64,000 bases of DNA from Aquanectria penicillioides (lineage: Eukaryota > Ascomycota > Sordariomycetes > Hypocreales > Nectriaceae): contig PYIU01000001.1 of the NCBI GenBank assembly GCA_003415625.1, positions 6,326,210 through 6,390,209 on the forward strand, in the 5' to 3' direction. Each line of letters opens with the position of its first letter. The stretch's first letter is position 1. Positions 36,702 to 48,448 of the stretch are shown in pieces. The notes under the pieces were generated by a model. It did not search any database and was not told the DNA's origin. It was given only the letters and a program-made list of their open reading frames with translations. Both the position numbers and the translations under genes were made by a program.

Positions 36702-37459
36702 GGTGGAAAAGAAAAGTGGGAAGACTTGGAGACCTAATAAGAAAAAGATTGAGGTGAGGCGGGGGTGGACTCCTGAGAGTGAAAGTGAGGTGGAGACGGG
36801 GGTCACTCGAATCTGAGGACGAGGTGACTAGCGAGTGAGGGAGGACATCGAGGTACTGCAAGTACGGAATTTCGACCAGCGAAACGGGAGAATCCCAACT
36901 GTCGAGGCCTCTGCATCGGCGCAGGAGTGAGGTGAGGGTCGTTTGCAAACGAAGCGTGAACCGGGAGCCCTGGTGGCTGACGGGGGGATTTTTTTGGGTC
37001 AACTCGTTAGAACAGAACGCGCTTCTAACACAGGCGCCAAACCTCGTAAGGGCATCACGAAGTCACGTGCTCACTTAATGCGCGTCAAGGTCAATTACTG
37101 GCCAGTGTGCTATCAAAATGTGCATGTAGTGACATGGTGCTTTATATGGGTTTATATTTTGTCTTTTTTTCTCAAGTAGAAACGTGCTCTTATTCACCTC
37201 GCAAACAAAGAACTCATCCTGGCTGATGCCTAGTTCGCTGTGTTGATCAATACACGACCGGTGCTGTTTGGCACCTACATGCAGCGAGCATCCCACTAGA
37301 AAGGCGCCCGCACGTGCAGGTGGGCCGCGAGCTATCACCCATCCATTCATTGTCTCACAGACAAACTCATCCACCGTCGCGACGAGGCAAACCCCCAGGC
37401 CAGCCCTCTAACTTCATTCGCATCGCCCATCACACCCGTCCAGCACGTGCCTCGACACA
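36702..37459. other. Divergent intergenic region, FUN30 / VMA21
   Basis: The shared upstream region of two divergent genes. The VMA21 side from about 37330 is CA/CC-rich leader sequence. No gene is seen. Confidence 0.6.
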
Positions 37460-37933
37460 ATGGCGACCCGACGCATCGTTGCTACCGAGAAGACCATCTT
37501 CGACAAGGACGAGATCGTCGAGGAAAAGTCCAACATCAGTCCTGCTGTGCCAAAGTGCGACCTGTCCCTATCTCATTTCATCCCCCCCGCCTGGCCAACC
37601 AACTGCATGTATCTCATCTAGATATGAGCTAACCGCCATTATAGCGATGTCATCTTTAAGCTCGTTGCTTTTACCGTTGCAATGATTGTTGTCCCCATCG
37701 GGTCATACTTTGCTACTGTTCACACCATTTTCAAAGGTATGCTCCCTTTATTCTGCCGGCGTTGTCATCATCTCCGTACTGACCGATTCACTTTAGGCAA
37801 CTCTTCATTTGCAGGCGGTCTGGCTGCCGTCATGGCTAACGTTGTTCTCATTTCCTACATTATCGTGGCTATGAAAGAGGATCAATCTGAACAGTTGGAC
37901 AAAGCAAAGCTGGAAAGCAAAAAGGATCAATGA
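37460..37933 (+). CDS. VMA21: V-ATPase assembly factor Vma21
   Basis: Predicted 107-residue membrane protein in three exons: 37460-37554, 37645-37736 and 37797-37933. The first donor is GTGCGA, a weaker form; the second is GTATGC. Joined, it reads MATRRIVATEKTIF... SPAVPNDVIFKLVAF, then two membrane helices (about residues 33-56 and 66-88), then a charged tail ending KKDQ. The KKxx end is the dilysine ER-retrieval signal found in Vma21. The protein escorts assembly of the V0 proton-channel sector in the ER and cycles between ER and Golgi. Length, two-helix layout and retrieval tail all fit the family. Confidence 0.94.
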
Positions 37934-38598
37934 GTGGCGGTGGCGGCGCTGGCGCAGGCTTGTACGATAGCATGCCTTCTTCCTACCACCAATCTTACGT
38001 ATTCATCTCAATCACACTCACACAAGCACACAAGTATGACTAGTGGCGCATTCCAATCAGTTGTCTTCTCGTGAATGTGTCAGACTTGCTTTCTCGGCAA
38101 GTCACATTCGCAATATTCTCTACAGCCACTCGTATATGCTATGTAAACCTTGGGGAACGATAATTAGTGTGGTTGCTGCGAGCAGGACCACCATCCGTTG
38201 TGTCCTCCCAAACGGTCCTCGGTCCAATCCCAAACAAAGTAAACCCGTCAACGCCTCGTACAAGTCTCGTGTGTTGATATGTACCATCCAGCACCAGCGT
38301 CTTGCGTCTTGAACCGTAAACAAGACTTCCAAGCAATAACTTCAAGTGGAAACCAAAAACAACCCAAGTGGCAACATCCCTGCCCCCCTTTTTCCAGGAA
38401 CGTCATGGTTGGGGTCGAAAGGATAGTTGAGTTCATCCCATATAATTCTGCAGCGCATCGTCTGCCTGCAGAATCAAGAAATTGGGTATCGACAAAGGAA
38501 AATACTAGAATGTGAATGTGGGTTACTGTGGGAGTGTGTGTGTGTGTGTTTGTGTGTGTGTGTGGGTGGGTGTTGTCATCAATGGATCTTTATCTTGT
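37934..38598. other. Convergent 3' region, VMA21 / DUF2406-like gene
   Basis: 3' flanks of two convergent genes. A (TG)n array lies at 38534-38572, just past the minus-strand stop codon. No gene is seen. Confidence 0.6.
38534..38572. repeat. (TG)n microsatellite
   Basis: About 39 bp of TG repeats, ending in TGGG steps, in the 3' flank of the DUF2406-like gene. Confidence 0.8.
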
Positions 38599-39855
38599 TT
38601 AAGGATTTTTGCTGAATCGACGAGCAAACCAGCTCTTCCGCTTCTCCGGCGTCGCGGCTTGCTGCTGCAGTGTTGATACTCTTCTCGTGAGAGTGTTCTT
38701 CTGCTTGCCTGCTGGAGGAACTGGCTGTGACTGCTGTTGTTGAGGCATGGCGGTGGGAGGTGCTGAGTTTGGTGCTCGTTGAGGGGATGGTCGTCCTTGT
38801 CCATTGGGAGCAGGAGCTAGATAACCACCACGCTGATACTGTTGACCAGGGCCGGGTCTCATACCATACTCGTTGGCAGGTTCGCGGCGCTTAGCCGGCA
38901 TCGCGCGGTCGATTGAGCTGTTGTCGCTGCTGGTGGGATCGGTCTGGTAGCCTGCTTGATCGGAGTTTCCGCTACCGGCGGCAGATGTCACTGTCTCGTA
39001 TGATCGGTCCTTGTTGGGCATAGGATAGATGTTTGGGTTACGACCGGGTTGGTACTGAGGATCAGTCTGTACTCGGGACATCCTCTGTCGTGTGGGACCA
39101 GTGCCGTATCCACCGCCATACTGCTGTCCGTCAAAGTAGCCGTTTCGGGACCCTAGCTCGAATTGAGTCTGCTCTGGCCTAAACGACGCGGGTCGACCAT
39201 TGTAATAGCTCTCGCGAGGGAAGCGAGGCTGTTGCTGAGTACTAAATGAGCTGTTTCGTCGGTTCCAGTTGGCTTGGGAATCGCCCTCTTGAAGGTGTGT
39301 TAGTGACGCATGATCACAACCAAGATGGTGAGATTCTTTACCGTTGCCTCCGTAAAACGACTGGCGCGCGTATCCTCCGTCGATCGCAGCCTCAAAACTT
39401 CTAATGGTATCAAGTGGTCGCTCCCATCTGTTTCGAGTGGGGTTTGATCGGTCGGGGTCAGCTAGTGCGGTGTTAGTCAGAGCCATGGGAATAGAAATCA
39501 TGAGATACGGACCGATAGCGTTGCCGTAGACATCCTTATGCTGCATGGATCGCAAAGGCGCATATACTGATTCGGTCTTCATGGCGGCGACAGCGGCTAT
39601 TGATCGCGTTAGCGGAGGGATCGACTGGGCGAAGTCAAAAGATCCAACATACATGGCTCGGCCTCGCTGATAGCGAGTGTCGGATCGGCGTGGGTGTGAA
39701 GTCGCTTTGCTTCTTTCTCCGCAGATGTCTCGTGTAAGTCCTTGCTGCCAGAGCTGCGATGGGATTTCTGAGAATGGAAGCTCAGGGTCCTCGACTTGGA
39801 GGGTTGATGAGAGGCCCGTTGCAGAGACTGTCGTTGTTTTGACAGAGGCGGCTGT

Positions 39856-39887
<32 letters not shown>

Positions 39888-40016
39888 CGCGGGTGGCTGC
39901 TGTTGCTGCTGGTAGAACTGCTGCTGTTGCTGCTGCTGTTGAGGATAGTACTGCTGCGCCTGACGGGGAGACGGCGGCAGCGTATTTTGACGATACTGAT
40001 CTGTGGAGGTCGCCAT
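38599..40016 (-). CDS. DUF2406-like protein with long N-terminal polyglutamine tract
   Basis: Predicted 418-residue protein in four exons: 40016-39653, 39596-39513, 39461-39342 and 39287-38599. Introns are 51-56 nt; the joined length is an exact multiple of three. The start is MATSTDQYRQNTLPPSPRQA. Residues about 20-55 are dominated by Gln, in runs up to 12, encoded mostly by CAG. The conserved part (about 128-190) reads APLRSMQHKDVYGNAIADPD, then SNPTRNRWERPLDTIRSFEA, which resembles the DUF2406 family found in yeasts and filamentous fungi. The rest is Gln/Asn/Gly/Tyr-rich and disordered, with a basic C-terminus KRKSWFARRFSKNP that could bind membranes. Molecular function is unknown. The third intron (39288-39341) has a CTAAC branch site but an AAG acceptor; retaining it keeps the frame and adds 18 residues. 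Confidence 0.78.
39850..39943 (-). repeat. CAG/CAA trinucleotide repeat encoding polyglutamine
   Basis: Imperfect CTG repeats on the plus strand (CAG on the coding strand) within exon 1 of the DUF2406-like gene. Runs of eight and twelve Gln codons are separated by Phe/Tyr/Pro/Ala codons. Confidence 0.85.
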
Positions 40017-43000
40017 GGTTGCGGGCGCTGGGGGAACGCTGTTTTATCAAGCTGGAGTCGGTCGTGGGTCTTGGAGCGCAGGATCTTGGGTGCGGCCCCT
40101 GCTGTGCAAGACAAGACAAGACAAGGGTATTTCGGGGCAGTTGTGAAGGGACGCGGGTGGAGAGGTGCCAAGTAGGAGAGCAATCGACCGATGCGATACC
40201 GTGATGGAGATTTCGAAGGGACCAGGCAAGGACGGCGGGCGTGTGCAACGAGAGAACTGGGTCGGGAATCAAGGCCAAACGGCTACTAGCAAGGAAGTTG
40301 AGGCGCTGGACCTGGGATGGGAGATTTCGTGGTGGAGATTTAAGAGTCGTTGGTGGAGGAGAGGTTGGGGCTTTTGGGACCTCTGCTCTCTGCAGCCAGG
40401 CCCAGGCAAGCCACGCAAAAGGTGGAAAGGTGGGCTGCTTGCGGCGGGCTTGGGGCGATTTTTTCTGTTTGGGGGCCTCTGAGTGCCTTTCACAGGGCGC
40501 TGCGGGCGTGCTGCGGGTCCCGGTAGCGCTATCAACGAGGGAAAAGTGGGGCAGACTCGTGGGCACTTGCGGGCGGGCCAGGGTGTGTCCAAAGGGTTGC
40601 GTGTGCAGTGGACTCGAGGGTCTGGAGTGGATTGGGTTTATGGCCGGTGGTGTGTTGCAGGATGGATTTGGATGGCCCGATTGCCAAGGAAGAGGGACCG
40701 ACCTCTTTCGCAACTGCAGAACCCAGCAAGAAGGGAACCTGGGGGTCTTGGGAGCCTGGCAACCTGAACCCGGACTGCTCCTGGACAGGCAGCCTGGGAT
40801 GGGATGCGACGGGTATTGCTGAAGGGGCCAAACTTGGATTCCCGGCGGATGATGGGAATGTATCGACGCAATTCTTCGTGCGTTGACGGCGTGAGGGCGG
40901 CCTTGGTCCAAGCAAGCAAGCGAGCGACCGGGCAACGAGACGACCGCAGAAGCAACCCGCTAACAGTAGGCCAGGTACTGAAATCTACCTTATCGGGGAC
41001 GTGAAACACCCCCTGCTCCGCAGCTTGGCCGTTTGTATTTGGCCTTTGGGCGTCTGCGTGCCTGTGGTTACTGTTGCTCGATTGCGAACTGAGACGCTGG
41101 GTTTCGTCTCGAGTTTGGCTGCTGGAAACGGCGCGCGCGTAGTGTCTCGTAGATCCCGCTTCTGTTTCTGCGATGGCCGACGTGGGTGTGTCTTGGATGA
41201 ATCCCACACAGCCACTCCGATCTGGTGGTTTGGTGGCTGGCTAATTTTTTTTCTTCGTCTTCTTTCCTTCTATCTTCCGGGGGGAGGGGGGGAGGGGTAT
41301 TTTTTTTTTCTCGAGTGTTGCCCTATTCTTCCTGGTGCGGCAGCGGGATGGGATCTTCCAGTGGTTGCGTTATGAGGTCCGGGCGCTATTCTCTCATGTC
41401 TTGACGTCACTCCAAGGCGCTGAGTGGGCTGGGCTATTGTTCCAGCAACCAAGGGCTCAGTGAAGGCCTGTCGACTTTGGGGGACCCCCCGTCTCGGTTC
41501 CAAGTGGCTTGCCTTGTGGATGGTCGGCGCTGTGGAGGGGCCGTAAATGCGGCGCCGATTGAAGGACGCACGATTGGGATAGCGGGACGATGCGATGGGC
41601 CAATGGCTCGATTGGTCAGCTCCAATCGAGTTAGCTAGCTGCGTAATGACTTGCTGTGCGAGTGTGGGGGGGGTTGAAGCCAGTGTTGCTGCTTGTCTGA
41701 CCTGAGCTGGATCCGTGTGTGTTGCTCAGGGAGGATCTCGTCAAATGCAAAGAGCAAATGCAACGGCAAATGACTTGACAAGGTCGTTATCTCTGGAGCC
41801 GGAGAAGGGCCTGCTTCGAATCTGACGGATCCAAACCTCCGGGGGTGCCCTTGGAGGATGTGAATCGCGGTTCGGGTGGAATATAGTGGCGGTTCGAGCC
41901 TGGTGTTACCATCCAATGTAATGTAAGTGGTGATGAATGGACCCGGTCGCTATTATCGTGCCTCCTGCGCTGCCGCCAGTCGGGTTTAAGTCGGTGAGGT
42001 CAGATAAGGTACTTAGGTCAGCGACAAACGCAGTCCGGGAACTTGTTCGGGGCACAACAACAAAAACGAGCGAAACAGAAAAACGAGTGGTGATGCAGAG
42101 CAGACCTCTCTCTTCTTCCAGAGGCGGGCGCTCGGGTCAGCGAGGGGATGACCGAGAGCTTATGTATTATGTATGTAGGTTCGAATAGGTAATATCCTCT
42201 TCCAGGTGGTCAGCCAAAAGTCAAGCCCATCCGACATCCCACCTCTCAACCATTTTTGACGACGCCATATCGGCCAACAACCGCCAATCGGCCTTTGGGT
42301 CAATGGAGACTTGGAGGCGACGGAGGGGCATGCGCGTACACAGGACTCCGTACTCGGTACAGCAGAAGGCATATACGTACATAGGTACATACTAGTATCC
42401 GTACGTGTGCGTGCTGCATCGAACAGGGCCCCCGCACGGCAACCAACAAGCCGGGCAGGCCATGGGATGGGATGGGACGGCGAGACAAACAGACAGACGG
42501 ACACAGACACAGCGCGGTAGCAGCTGTTGAGAGCCCGTCGCCAGGGCACAAGGTCAGGATGGAGCATGGGAACACACACAACTCCGGGGAGCTGACTGGA
42601 AAGCCTAAAGTTCCCGTTTGCCGGGCCCTGATTCGAGCGAAGTTGACACCGTCCGATCATGACGCGTCCGCTCCGCTACTGCAGTGACAGCCACGGCATG
42701 CGACTCTGCTTAGAGGCTGGGCTCTACGACACCCTGCGAGCAGCAGAGTTCCAGCTTTACGAGGTAGCGAGCGAGGATCAATCGATTCCTTAGTACCTCG
42801 TAACCTCGCACTTTCGATTCCGTGGCCAAAACCCTAAAAGGTCAAAAAGCTGGGTCGAGTGTGCATCCTTTCCACATGTACCATCACTAATCGTCATTGC
42901 CAATGGCGATTTTTTGCTATTGTTTACTGGTCTAGAGCGCGTGCATCCAACCCCCCCCCCCTTTTTTTTTCTTTTTTTTTCCCTAAGAATAAACAGATGC

Positions 43001-46000
43001 GCAGCACGGATTCAATTCACTCAAAACACACTGCATATCAAGACCAAACATGAGAGAAGCCCCTCCAGGGAGGCTCAGGGAAAGGAGAAAAAAAATTTGG
43101 CCCTGGTCTCGCCCACCGAAACTCTGCCAAGCGGGAGCCGCAGAATGCTGGATGCCACGTCCACGGCTCCATACCGATCCTTGCAACTGCAGCAGGTCGG
43201 GCGTATCTGTCTCTGTTGTGATGTGTTGGACCTGGGAAACTTTGGTCCTAAGCCAACTGGAGCACCGCTTACATGCACCTGTGAGGGCGGTCGGCCAGCG
43301 CATTTCAGCACTTCACTCCATCAAGGGTAAGGTTGGGCGGGAATAGGGGAGCCAAGGAACCAAACTAGCACGAGGAAATCAAGAACGTCTTGTCCAGCCC
43401 TCAGGCTCTCTCGTCCGCACCAGGGCAAATCCCGGTCGCCGTGCTAGGGTGTGGGCGACGTATTCTTGGTCTGGCTGTCTCGCCAGCAGTCATCTTGACA
43501 TCGTTCCAAGGCCGATCGGTTGTCTCGCCCCTGTCTCTCTTCGTGTTCGGTGGCTCCCGCACACCATCTTGCGCAGACTCGCGCATGCTTCGCGCAAGCC
43601 TGTGGATGCGGCGGCCTCCTTTTCGAGAGCCGCTCAGCCACTCCTAGGTCTTGAGTCTCGAGTTTCGATGCAAGATGGCTGCTCACGATCCACGGGCTGT
43701 CCGCTTGCATATCTGCTATACTCCATCCCGCCGTTGCCTCGCATCAAATGGTCTCGGCGACGACTAGAACTGAACTGACATGCTCTCGCTCGTGTTGTGT
43801 TGGGGATGTAGACGTCTTACACCAACCCCAAGCTGCTGCTTCTATAATAACTGCGCCTAATTATTGGTGTTCGCCCCCCCCCCCCCCGTCTGAGTACATC
43901 CTGTGTGTCTATCTCTGTTGCATCTCGCTCTTGGTCTCCAGTTGCATACAGGCGGGCCTGCAGCCACAGTGCCGCAGAGGAAAAGAGGGCTAATGCTATT
44001 ACAGCGCTATGGCATGTACCTCCTCGCCTGAGCACACACACACTCACACACACAGAGTCACTCTCGCATTCGCCCCCTGTCACCCTCGCACAATGGGCAT
44101 TAAATCTCTGCGCCGGTTCTCGCTGAATCGCACTGCTTGTTTTCCGTGAATTGGGGAGATTGAAAAAGAGCTTCGCCTGACAGCTGTCAAGGTTGATCAC
44201 AAAGAACCCGTCGGCGTCTGCATGACGTCCAATGGACCAGCCAAAGGGAGAAAAAGTTGATGGATGATCTTCACCACGTCTCCCTGTCGCCCAGTTGCTT
44301 GGTCTCACTGTTGCCAGAGCTCCCCCACCAGCACATGCTAAATTAGGCTGGCAGCTCCCATGGATGCCGCGTTGAACCCCGGCTTAGCTGAGGGAAGGGA
44401 GCCAGACAAGTCTCGATCATCTCCCCTCGCACTATCCGTACTTGCACTACCGGTAACCTCCACATCCCATTCCATCCCGTCTTACCCATGGACTGCTGAA
44501 AGCCGTGCTATCATCTATGGTGCATGTTAGTGCTGTGGCAGCATGGGCGCTGACAATGCTGGTACGTAGCAGAATCGTCGTTATCGAGATAACGTCCCCC
44601 CCGCCGAGACAGTGAGGCGACGCCATACCCGCGCATCACGAACTCGTCCTCCCACATGCCGTTGATACGGAAACAAGCTTCGTCCGGGATGTGGTTGTGA
44701 GCGGTCTTGTTGCTTCAAATGGTTATGCTTCATCCCGCATGCGTTCTCCAGGGTCAAAACCCCGAGCCATCCGGCCCGCAGACTTGCTGGCCGCTGCTGC
44801 CCAGCAACATCACCCGCGTTGCATCCATGCGTAGGCAGTGTACCTACATCAATTTTATGTACAGACATGACCAGCTGTGCGAAAGGCACCCAACGCGGGA
44901 TTTGCATCCCGGTTCTGGACAAGGCAGTTGCCTGCATGCAACCTTGACAAAAAGATTGCCATCTCTGCAGCCTGTGAAGCTCTTTTTTTTTCCTCAGCTT
45001 GTCGTGCCAAGGTCAACCGGGGTTTGATCTGAGCCAAGTCGGCTGCACCATTGGGCGAACTGGCAAGACTGAGCTTCATCTTTTTTTTTTTTCCATTCTC
45101 CCGCTTGGTACTGAAGCCGGAGCCACGGTAGACATTATGACACGAAAGAGCTGTCACCGCAAAAAATCAGGCCATGAGTCCGGGGTCAGCTTTGGTTCCC
45201 AGCTTGCCCAGGATACCGATGCCTGGTGACATGAGGGCCTCCCAAGCACATTCCCATCTCTCCACAAAGACGCGATCATCCCATTTCCAGTTGTCATTTT
45301 CCAATGCTAAACCAGATTTGTGATTTTCTACCATTGTCAAAATCAAAACAAACCACGGGAGCAATTCAAGTATTGCGCCCAATGTAGCTCTGTACCGTAA
45401 TTAAAGAGAGCATCCGATCTCTGCATATGTCGTCTCATTCACTGATGATAGCTCATCACACCGCCTGTACACCTCATAGCGTGGCCTGGTTCGCCTGAGT
45501 TGTTGAGATCGCATAGCAAATAAGCCAAATTTAGCTCAAGGAGTACCAAAAACCCCCATTCCAAAATGTTCAAGAATACTTTGAAGTGGGAGAAACACAA
45601 TTTCTAGCTTCTCTCAACTCAAACATGAGTAACCATTTGAGTCTTCTCACAAAGAACCACCAATCAATTCATTCTCATGTAAAATCTCTTCTACAATAGA
45701 TTCATGACAACAATCATTTGCTATCATATCTCCTCGTCCTTCACATCTGAAATAATACAAGGAAGCCTCCACTAGGATCTTTGTCTTTTTCTCTCTTCTT
45801 GATCTCCTACGTTAAGTTTTGCAATGTCCACGGAAGTCTCGAAAAGGGTGGACCAGGAGTTATGAGCCCAACTCGGGCAATATACAGTTCATTAAGAGAG
45901 CAGTTCAACTCTGAGCGTGGCAATCATATCCGGGCAATCTCATAAAATCGTAGGGCGAGTGAAGAGTTACCGTCGATGAGACCTCAAGTATGTGGCTGTT

Positions 46001-47199
46001 GCATCTCTACCCCAGCCTGTCTGTGCCTGTCCAAGATCAACGAAACATATTCTATGGCAGAATGTAAGAAATCGGCCTTGAGAATAATTTGATGCCAATT
46101 TAATACGATTCCTACACCACCAAGACATGTCAATCTCCAAATCAAGGTCGACCTAATCACACTCGCAAATCCCATGAACTTGACAAAGGAGAGGAGGCTG
46201 CAGCGATTCTATCAAGATTCCAAAAGTGAATGACCGTTTGAGATCAAGACAAGAATGAATCGTTTGCATGGATTAGGCCACGACAGGGGCAAGGGGAGTT
46301 TGGTCTGAATGAGACTCGACTTGTGATGAAGGCTGTGGTCCATCATTTCATAGTTCCTTTTGTTGAAGGGACCAACAGAGAGCGTAGCAAGAGCTTGAGC
46401 TGAATGCTTAGCGTTGAATAACACCACCGCTGATGGCAAGATAGGTCGAGGACAGTGGAAAACAGACAAAGAAAGGAAGCTGCAAATATGCAAGCCTATT
46501 TTGAAGCTCATGACTAATCTAAACAAGATTCTGAACAGACAAACTTTCCGTCCGACAGAAGTTGCGTCTATTCCATTTGCATACTTGGCATCTCGTACGC
46601 CTTAGAGAACAGTAATCCGTCATAAGTCTGTGCTTCAAGCCTACATTTTACATCGTGACCATACATTGTTTAGGATTCGGAATCGTGAGGGCCCAACAGC
46701 CCTCCCATGAGCTAGCGTTAGCGTCTGTTCTAGAAATAGACCAAAGCACTCCATCAAAGCGAGGGGCTTTATGCATGAGGTACCGGTATAGTAGGAGCAT
46801 TTGAGAGGCAACGGGTGGTCAGGATTGGATGATGGCATGGTTAGGATAATGAACAAGGAACTAGCCTTGGACGCCATTTGCATCCGATGGGAGAGATAGG
46901 GAACCCTGGATGGCATGGGCGGAGGACGGGGGATGGATCAAGCTATTCGTACGCAATTCCAGATGGTAGCATTCACGCCAGGAGCAGAGGATTTGACGAT
47001 AAACCCATGTAGGGCACGGGGATCCCTTTGGACGATCCGTCGTGGTAGTTGTTGTTCAAAAGACATTCCGATTCATCATAAGACACCAGACCATGGCTCA
47101 AAAATTCCCAAAACAATCAAAATCACAATCCAGCGTGCAGGGAAGGTGCTGCCGTAGTAAAAGCCCCAGCCTAGCATTCATCGTTGAATCGCTTGTACC
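40017..47199. other. Gene-free region of about 7.2 kb
   Basis: The left part is the upstream flank of the DUF2406-like gene; its minus-strand frame stays open to 40935, but the composition is leader-like and no family sequence appears. A telobox-like AAAACCCTAAAAG lies at 42828-42840. Homopolymers of C occur near 42951-42961 and 43873-43887, and a short (CA)n array at 44033-44054. From about 45400 to 47100 the sequence is clearly more AT-rich than its surroundings, with no frame over about 105 codons. No supported gene. Confidence 0.5.
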
Positions 47200-47322
47200 T
47201 TAGTCACCATCGTCGAAGTTGCCCTCGATCCATCCACATCCCATCGCTGGTCCTCGTGGACTGCCCTGTCGAGTTCGATTTCGCCGACCATTGAAATGGT
47301 AGAATACATCATCACTGAGATG
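47200..47322 (-). CDS. Possible unassigned terminal exon, 40 codons
   Basis: Downstream of a CCTAG acceptor the minus strand reads HLSDDVFYHFNGRRNRTRQG, then SPRGPAMGCGWIEGNFDDGD and a TAA stop. The even, non-repetitive composition looks like a real C-terminus. Yet no upstream exon or start is identifiable between it and the eL33 stop at 47470, and the plus strand is also open here. I do not recognise the sequence. It may be an alternative last exon, a gene remnant, or chance. Confidence 0.25.
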   Translation of the reverse strand, partial: HLSDDVFYHFNGRRNRTRQGSPRGPAMGCGWIEGNFDDGD

Positions 47323-47469
47323 CTAGGTCGTCAGAGCCTTTCGGGGTTGGGATTTGACGTCTTTTGAATTCAATGCCTCAAAGCAAGGCAATATGCTTTA
47401 TCCTTGCCTCGACCAATGCAGCCAAATGAGAACCGCCCTCACTACCAACTCCAGCCCGAAGCCCTTTTT

Positions 47470-48166
47470 TTATATCGACGAGGGGTACAGCATGACACGA
47501 ACGGAAGCACCGAAAGACTTAGTGGGGAGGGGGGAGGTGAACTTGGCGCGGACAACACCAGAGTTACCTGAATATCGTGTTAGTAGGCGCTTCATCGAGA
47601 CGTAGATAAGGATGTATTTACCGTGGGGTCGGGTGACCTTGCCCCAGATAACGCGGATCTTGGTGCCCCGGATCTCCTTCTGGCCCCGGTAAACGAAGGC
47701 GACCTTCTTGCCAAGGTAGAAGCTGTGGGTGATGATTAGCGTCATGTTTGTCGAAAATTCCCCAGGTGCACACAAAAAAAAAACGTACTTGGCGGCCTTG
47801 GTGTCGTCAACACCCTCGATCTTGATCAGGCTGGTGCCAGAGTGGGTGGTGTTACGAGAGCGCTGGTAGCTCAGGTGACGTCCCCTAAACCATCTTGTCA
47901 GCGCAAGTCCTTCCTCGTCGATTTCGTGCCCCGGCTTCGCAGATTTCGAGATCGTTTCGGTGTAGGCGTTCGTCACGCAGACGGGCCCAGATTCTCTTGT
48001 CGCATGTCTGCTGGCAGATACAGAGTGTACTCACTTGACGTATACTAGACGCACATTTGTTAGCAAAATCCTGTTAACCAATTCCCAATTCCTCGACTTG
48101 AAGTTGCTGCAAATCATGGGGTGGGAGGCGAGGAGACTCACGTCGGTGACCGGCTTCCGAAGGCAT
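47470..48166 (-). CDS. RPL33: 60S ribosomal protein eL33 (L33/L35Ae)
   Basis: Predicted 109-residue protein in five exons: 48166-48142, 48044-48035, 47884-47789, 47722-47622 and 47567-47470. All introns are GT..AG. Joined, it reads [20 protein letters not shown], then [37 protein letters not shown] and the conserved end [15 protein letters not shown]. Length and sequence match eukaryotic eL33, a component of the large ribosomal subunit. Exon 2 is only 10 nt, which is required to code L-Y-V-K across its two junctions. A telobox sits about 200 bp upstream of the ATG, as expected for a fungal ribosomal protein promoter. Confidence 0.97.
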
Positions 48167-48361
48167 TGTGACTGTGATATGGCTTCCGCCCTCTCAAACA
48201 ACCGAAGGTACGAGTGAGAGTCTGAGGAAAATGTCTTACCGAAAAGACCTTTACCTTGTTGTTGCGCGTCGTTGGTGTCGTGATGTCGGGCTGAGGTTGA
48301 GTGGATGCGATTATGGTGTGTGCTATCCTAGCCCGAAATTTTGTGCCCTGGAGTCACGTGT

Positions 48362-48373
48362 GGGTTTAGGGTT
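48362..48373 (-). promoter_or_regulatory. Telobox upstream of RPL33
   Basis: The plus strand reads GGGTTTAGGGTT, so the RPL33 coding strand reads AACCCTAAACCC about 200 bp before its ATG. Telobox (AAACCCTAA-type) elements are common in ribosomal protein gene promoters of filamentous fungi. Confidence 0.6.
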
Positions 48374-48420
48374 GGTAATTTATTCAGCCTCAACTCTCAC
48401 AAAAAAAACCACCACATCGC

Positions 48421-48448
48421 CACCAACCACTAGCCACCAACCACTAGC
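48421..48448. repeat. 14-bp direct tandem repeat, two copies
   Basis: CACCAACCACTAGC occurs twice in perfect tandem, about 50 bp beyond the telobox in the RPL33 upstream region. Confidence 0.7.

Noticed and set aside
36702..36806. 35-codon upstream extension of FUN30
   Set aside because: Hydrophobic leader-like sequence is atypical for Fun30; MARTSSPLP at 36701 is the better start.
40017..40935. Long open frame upstream of and overlapping the DUF2406-like gene in another frame
   Set aside because: Pro/Ser-rich translation of a leader region. The spliced model with ATG at 40016 explains the conserved exons.
41888..41905. GGTTCGAGCC, tRNA B-box-like
   Set aside because: Weak T-stem pairing and no matching A-box or acceptor stem upstream.
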